From contig NZ_JAHWXK010000002.1 in NCBI RefSeq assembly GCF_023091155.1, positions 1 to 64,000 on the forward strand: 64,000 nucleotides of DNA. Direction: 5' to 3'. The notes beneath the pieces were generated by a model. It ran no database searches. It was given only the letters and a program-made list of their open reading frames with translations, and was not told the DNA's origin. The position numbers and the translations under genes are program-made. The DNA is from Microbacterium sufflavum (lineage in GTDB: Bacteria; Actinomycetota; Actinomycetes; Actinomycetales; Microbacteriaceae). Within the stretch, counting starts at the first letter, position 1. Each line of letters begins with the position of its first letter. This document shows positions 62,868-64,000 of the stretch, one piece after another.

Positions 62868-63970
62868 GGTCACTCATCATGGCGGCGGCGATCTCGCTCG
62901 CCTTCACCCTGTTCCTGACCCCCGTCTTCCTCCGGCTCTTCCGGAAGTGGGGCTGGGGGCAGGTCATCCGCACCCCCGAGTCCGTGCACAACCCCAGCCA
63001 CGAGGCCAAGCGCGGGACCCCGACCATGGGCGGCGTGATCTTCATCCTCGGCTCCATCGTCGGCTACTTCACGGGCGTCCTGGTGAGCGGGGAGACGCCC
63101 GCGCTGTCGGCGATCCTGGTGATCTGGCTCATGGTGGGCTTCGGCGCGGTGGGCTTCATCGACGACTACATGAAGGTGCGCAGCCAGCGCAGCCTCGGCC
63201 TCTCCGGGTGGCGGAAGGTGATCGGCCAGCTCCTGGTCGTCATCCCGTTCGGCATCGTGGCGTTGAACTTCCCGAACCGCTGGGGTCAGACGCCCGCGAG
63301 CGCCTCGATCTCGCTGTTCCGCGACATCACCTGGCTCAACCTCTTCGCCTTCGGTGTGGTCCTCGGCTGGATCCTGTACCTGGCGTGGATCGCGATCATC
63401 GGCGTGGCCACGTCCAACAGCGTCAACCTCACCGACGGCCTCGACGGGCTCGCGGCCGGTGCCGGCGTGCTCGTCGTCGGCGCCTACAGCGTGATCGCCT
63501 TCTGGCAGTTCAAGCAGCCCTGCATCGGCGGCGACCCCGGCGCGCTCGGCGGATGCTACGAGGTGCGCGACCCCTTCAACCTGGCGATCATCTCGGCCTC
63601 GTTCGCCGCGAGCCTCATCGGCTTCCTGTGGTGGAACGCCCCGAAGGCGAAGGTGTTCATGGGCGACGTGGGCTCGATGGCGATCGGCGGCGTCGTGACC
63701 GCGATGGCGATCCTGACGCGCACCGAGCTGCTGCTCCTCGTGATCGCGGGCGTCTTCGTCCTCTCGTCCGGCTCGGTCATCCTGCAGCGGGCGTACTTCA
63801 AGGTCACGCGCGGCAAGCGGCTGTTCCTCATGAGCCCGTTCCACCACCACCTCGAGATGCGCGGCTGGTCGGAGGTCACGATCGTCGTGCGCATGTGGAT
63901 CATCGCCGGCCTGCTCGCGGTCTCGGCGATCGGACTGTTCTACGTGGAGTGGCTGACCCGTGTCGGCTGA
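62864..63970 (+). CDS. mraY: Phospho-N-acetylmuramoyl-pentapeptide transferase MraY
   Basis: A 368-aa polytopic membrane enzyme making lipid I. PSHEAKRGTPTMGGVIFILGS is the cytoplasmic signature, FIDDYMKVRSQRSLGLS carries the Asp pair, NLTDGLDGLAAGAGVLV the third, and MSPFHHHLEMRGWSE the His motif. About ten transmembrane helices. GTG 62864 overlaps the murF stop, and its own stop overlaps the murD start by 11 nt. Confidence 0.97.
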   Translation: MRSLIMAAAISLAFTLFLTPVFLRLFRKWGWGQVIRTPESVHNPSHEAKRGTPTMGGVIFILGSIVGYFTGVLVSGETPALSAILVIWLMVGFGAVGFIDDYMKVRSQRSLGLSGWRKVIGQLLVVIPFGIVALNFPNRWGQTPASASISLFRDITWLNLFAFGVVLGWILYLAWIAIIGVATSNSVNLTDGLDGLAAGAGVLVVGAYSVIAFWQFKQPCIGGDPGALGGCYEVRDPFNLAIISASFAASLIGFLWWNAPKAKVFMGDVGSMAIGGVVTAMAILTRTELLLLVIAGVFVLSSGSVILQRAYFKVTRGKRLFLMSPFHHHLEMRGWSEVTIVVRMWIIAGLLAVSAIGLFYVEWLTRVG

Positions 63971-64000
63971 GCGTCTGGCCGGACTGACCAGCTGGAACGC
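63960..64000 (+). CDS. murD: MurD, first 13 codons (cut by window edge)
   Basis: GTG 63960 opens a frame reading (M)SAERLAGLTSWNA up to the right edge. This and the position directly after mraY fit the N-terminus of actinobacterial MurD, the D-glutamate ligase. Only 41 nt are visible, so the call rests mainly on context. Confidence 0.6.
   Translation, partial: MSAERLAGLTSWN

Overview
The window is a GC-rich, gene-dense actinobacterial chromosome segment. Gene order, high GC, many apparently leaderless promoters and the make-up of the division cluster point to Microbacteriaceae, most likely Microbacterium (inference from sequence and remembered gene order; no search was run). There is no phage, IS element, plasmid gene or CRISPR array. 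The features of interest are regulatory sites and gene-content differences inside a core-genome backbone.

Layout. 1-185: the 3' part of a 5S rRNA and its terminator, i.e. the end of an rRNA operon. 186-16720: a long plus-strand run of overlapping genes matching the Rv1691-Rv1713 block of mycobacteria: an Arg/Gly/Asp-repeat TPR-like protein, a HAD phosphatase, a 58-aa protein, tlyA, nadK, recN, pyrG, a NUDIX hydrolase, xerD, parA, scpA, scpB, rluB, tyrA, cmk and der. 16782-26860: accessory genes, including a NUDIX-NYN fusion, an S4 protein, YhhN, GNAT, tRNA-Pro(GGG), two flavin/FMN reductases, small acidic proteins, the RNA polymerase-recycling ATPase HelR with a rifamycin-associated element, a divergent FMN reductase, DUF72, and a 530-bp intergenic region with strong hairpins. 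26951-32749: the mutagenic translesion cassette imuA'-imuB-dnaE2 behind a LexA-like box. 32854-37290: a prepilin-peptidase-like protein, two small conserved genes and a three-gene type III PKS / methyltransferase / FAD hydroxylase operon resembling phenolic-lipid (srsABC) clusters. 37297-47904: lpd, copC-like, garA-ftsR-second MerR, an orphan ParA, pyruvate carboxylase, a MinD/ParA-like ATPase with a long disordered N-terminus, and peptide deformylase. 47919-57386: FadD15-like acyl-CoA ligase, PlsC-like acyltransferase, class II DAHP synthase, a PASTA Ser/Thr kinase, a LysM cell-wall protein, an Rv2175c-like DNA-binding protein, a polyprenyl synthase and DUF3040. 57405-64000: the start of the division/cell-wall (dcw) cluster: mraZ with its operator repeats, rsmH, ftsL-like, ftsI/pbpB, murF, mraY and the first codons of murD. 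No murE lies between ftsI and murF.

Functional picture. The first block joins translation and rRNA modification, nucleotide supply and chromosome segregation. The right half joins cell-envelope synthesis (aroG, polyprenyl synthase, PASTA kinase, LysM enzyme, dcw) with central carbon control (GarA, Lpd, pyruvate carboxylase). Many starts sit exactly 6-8 nt after a TANNNT hexamer, the leaderless architecture of Actinobacteria; I used this to choose several start codons.
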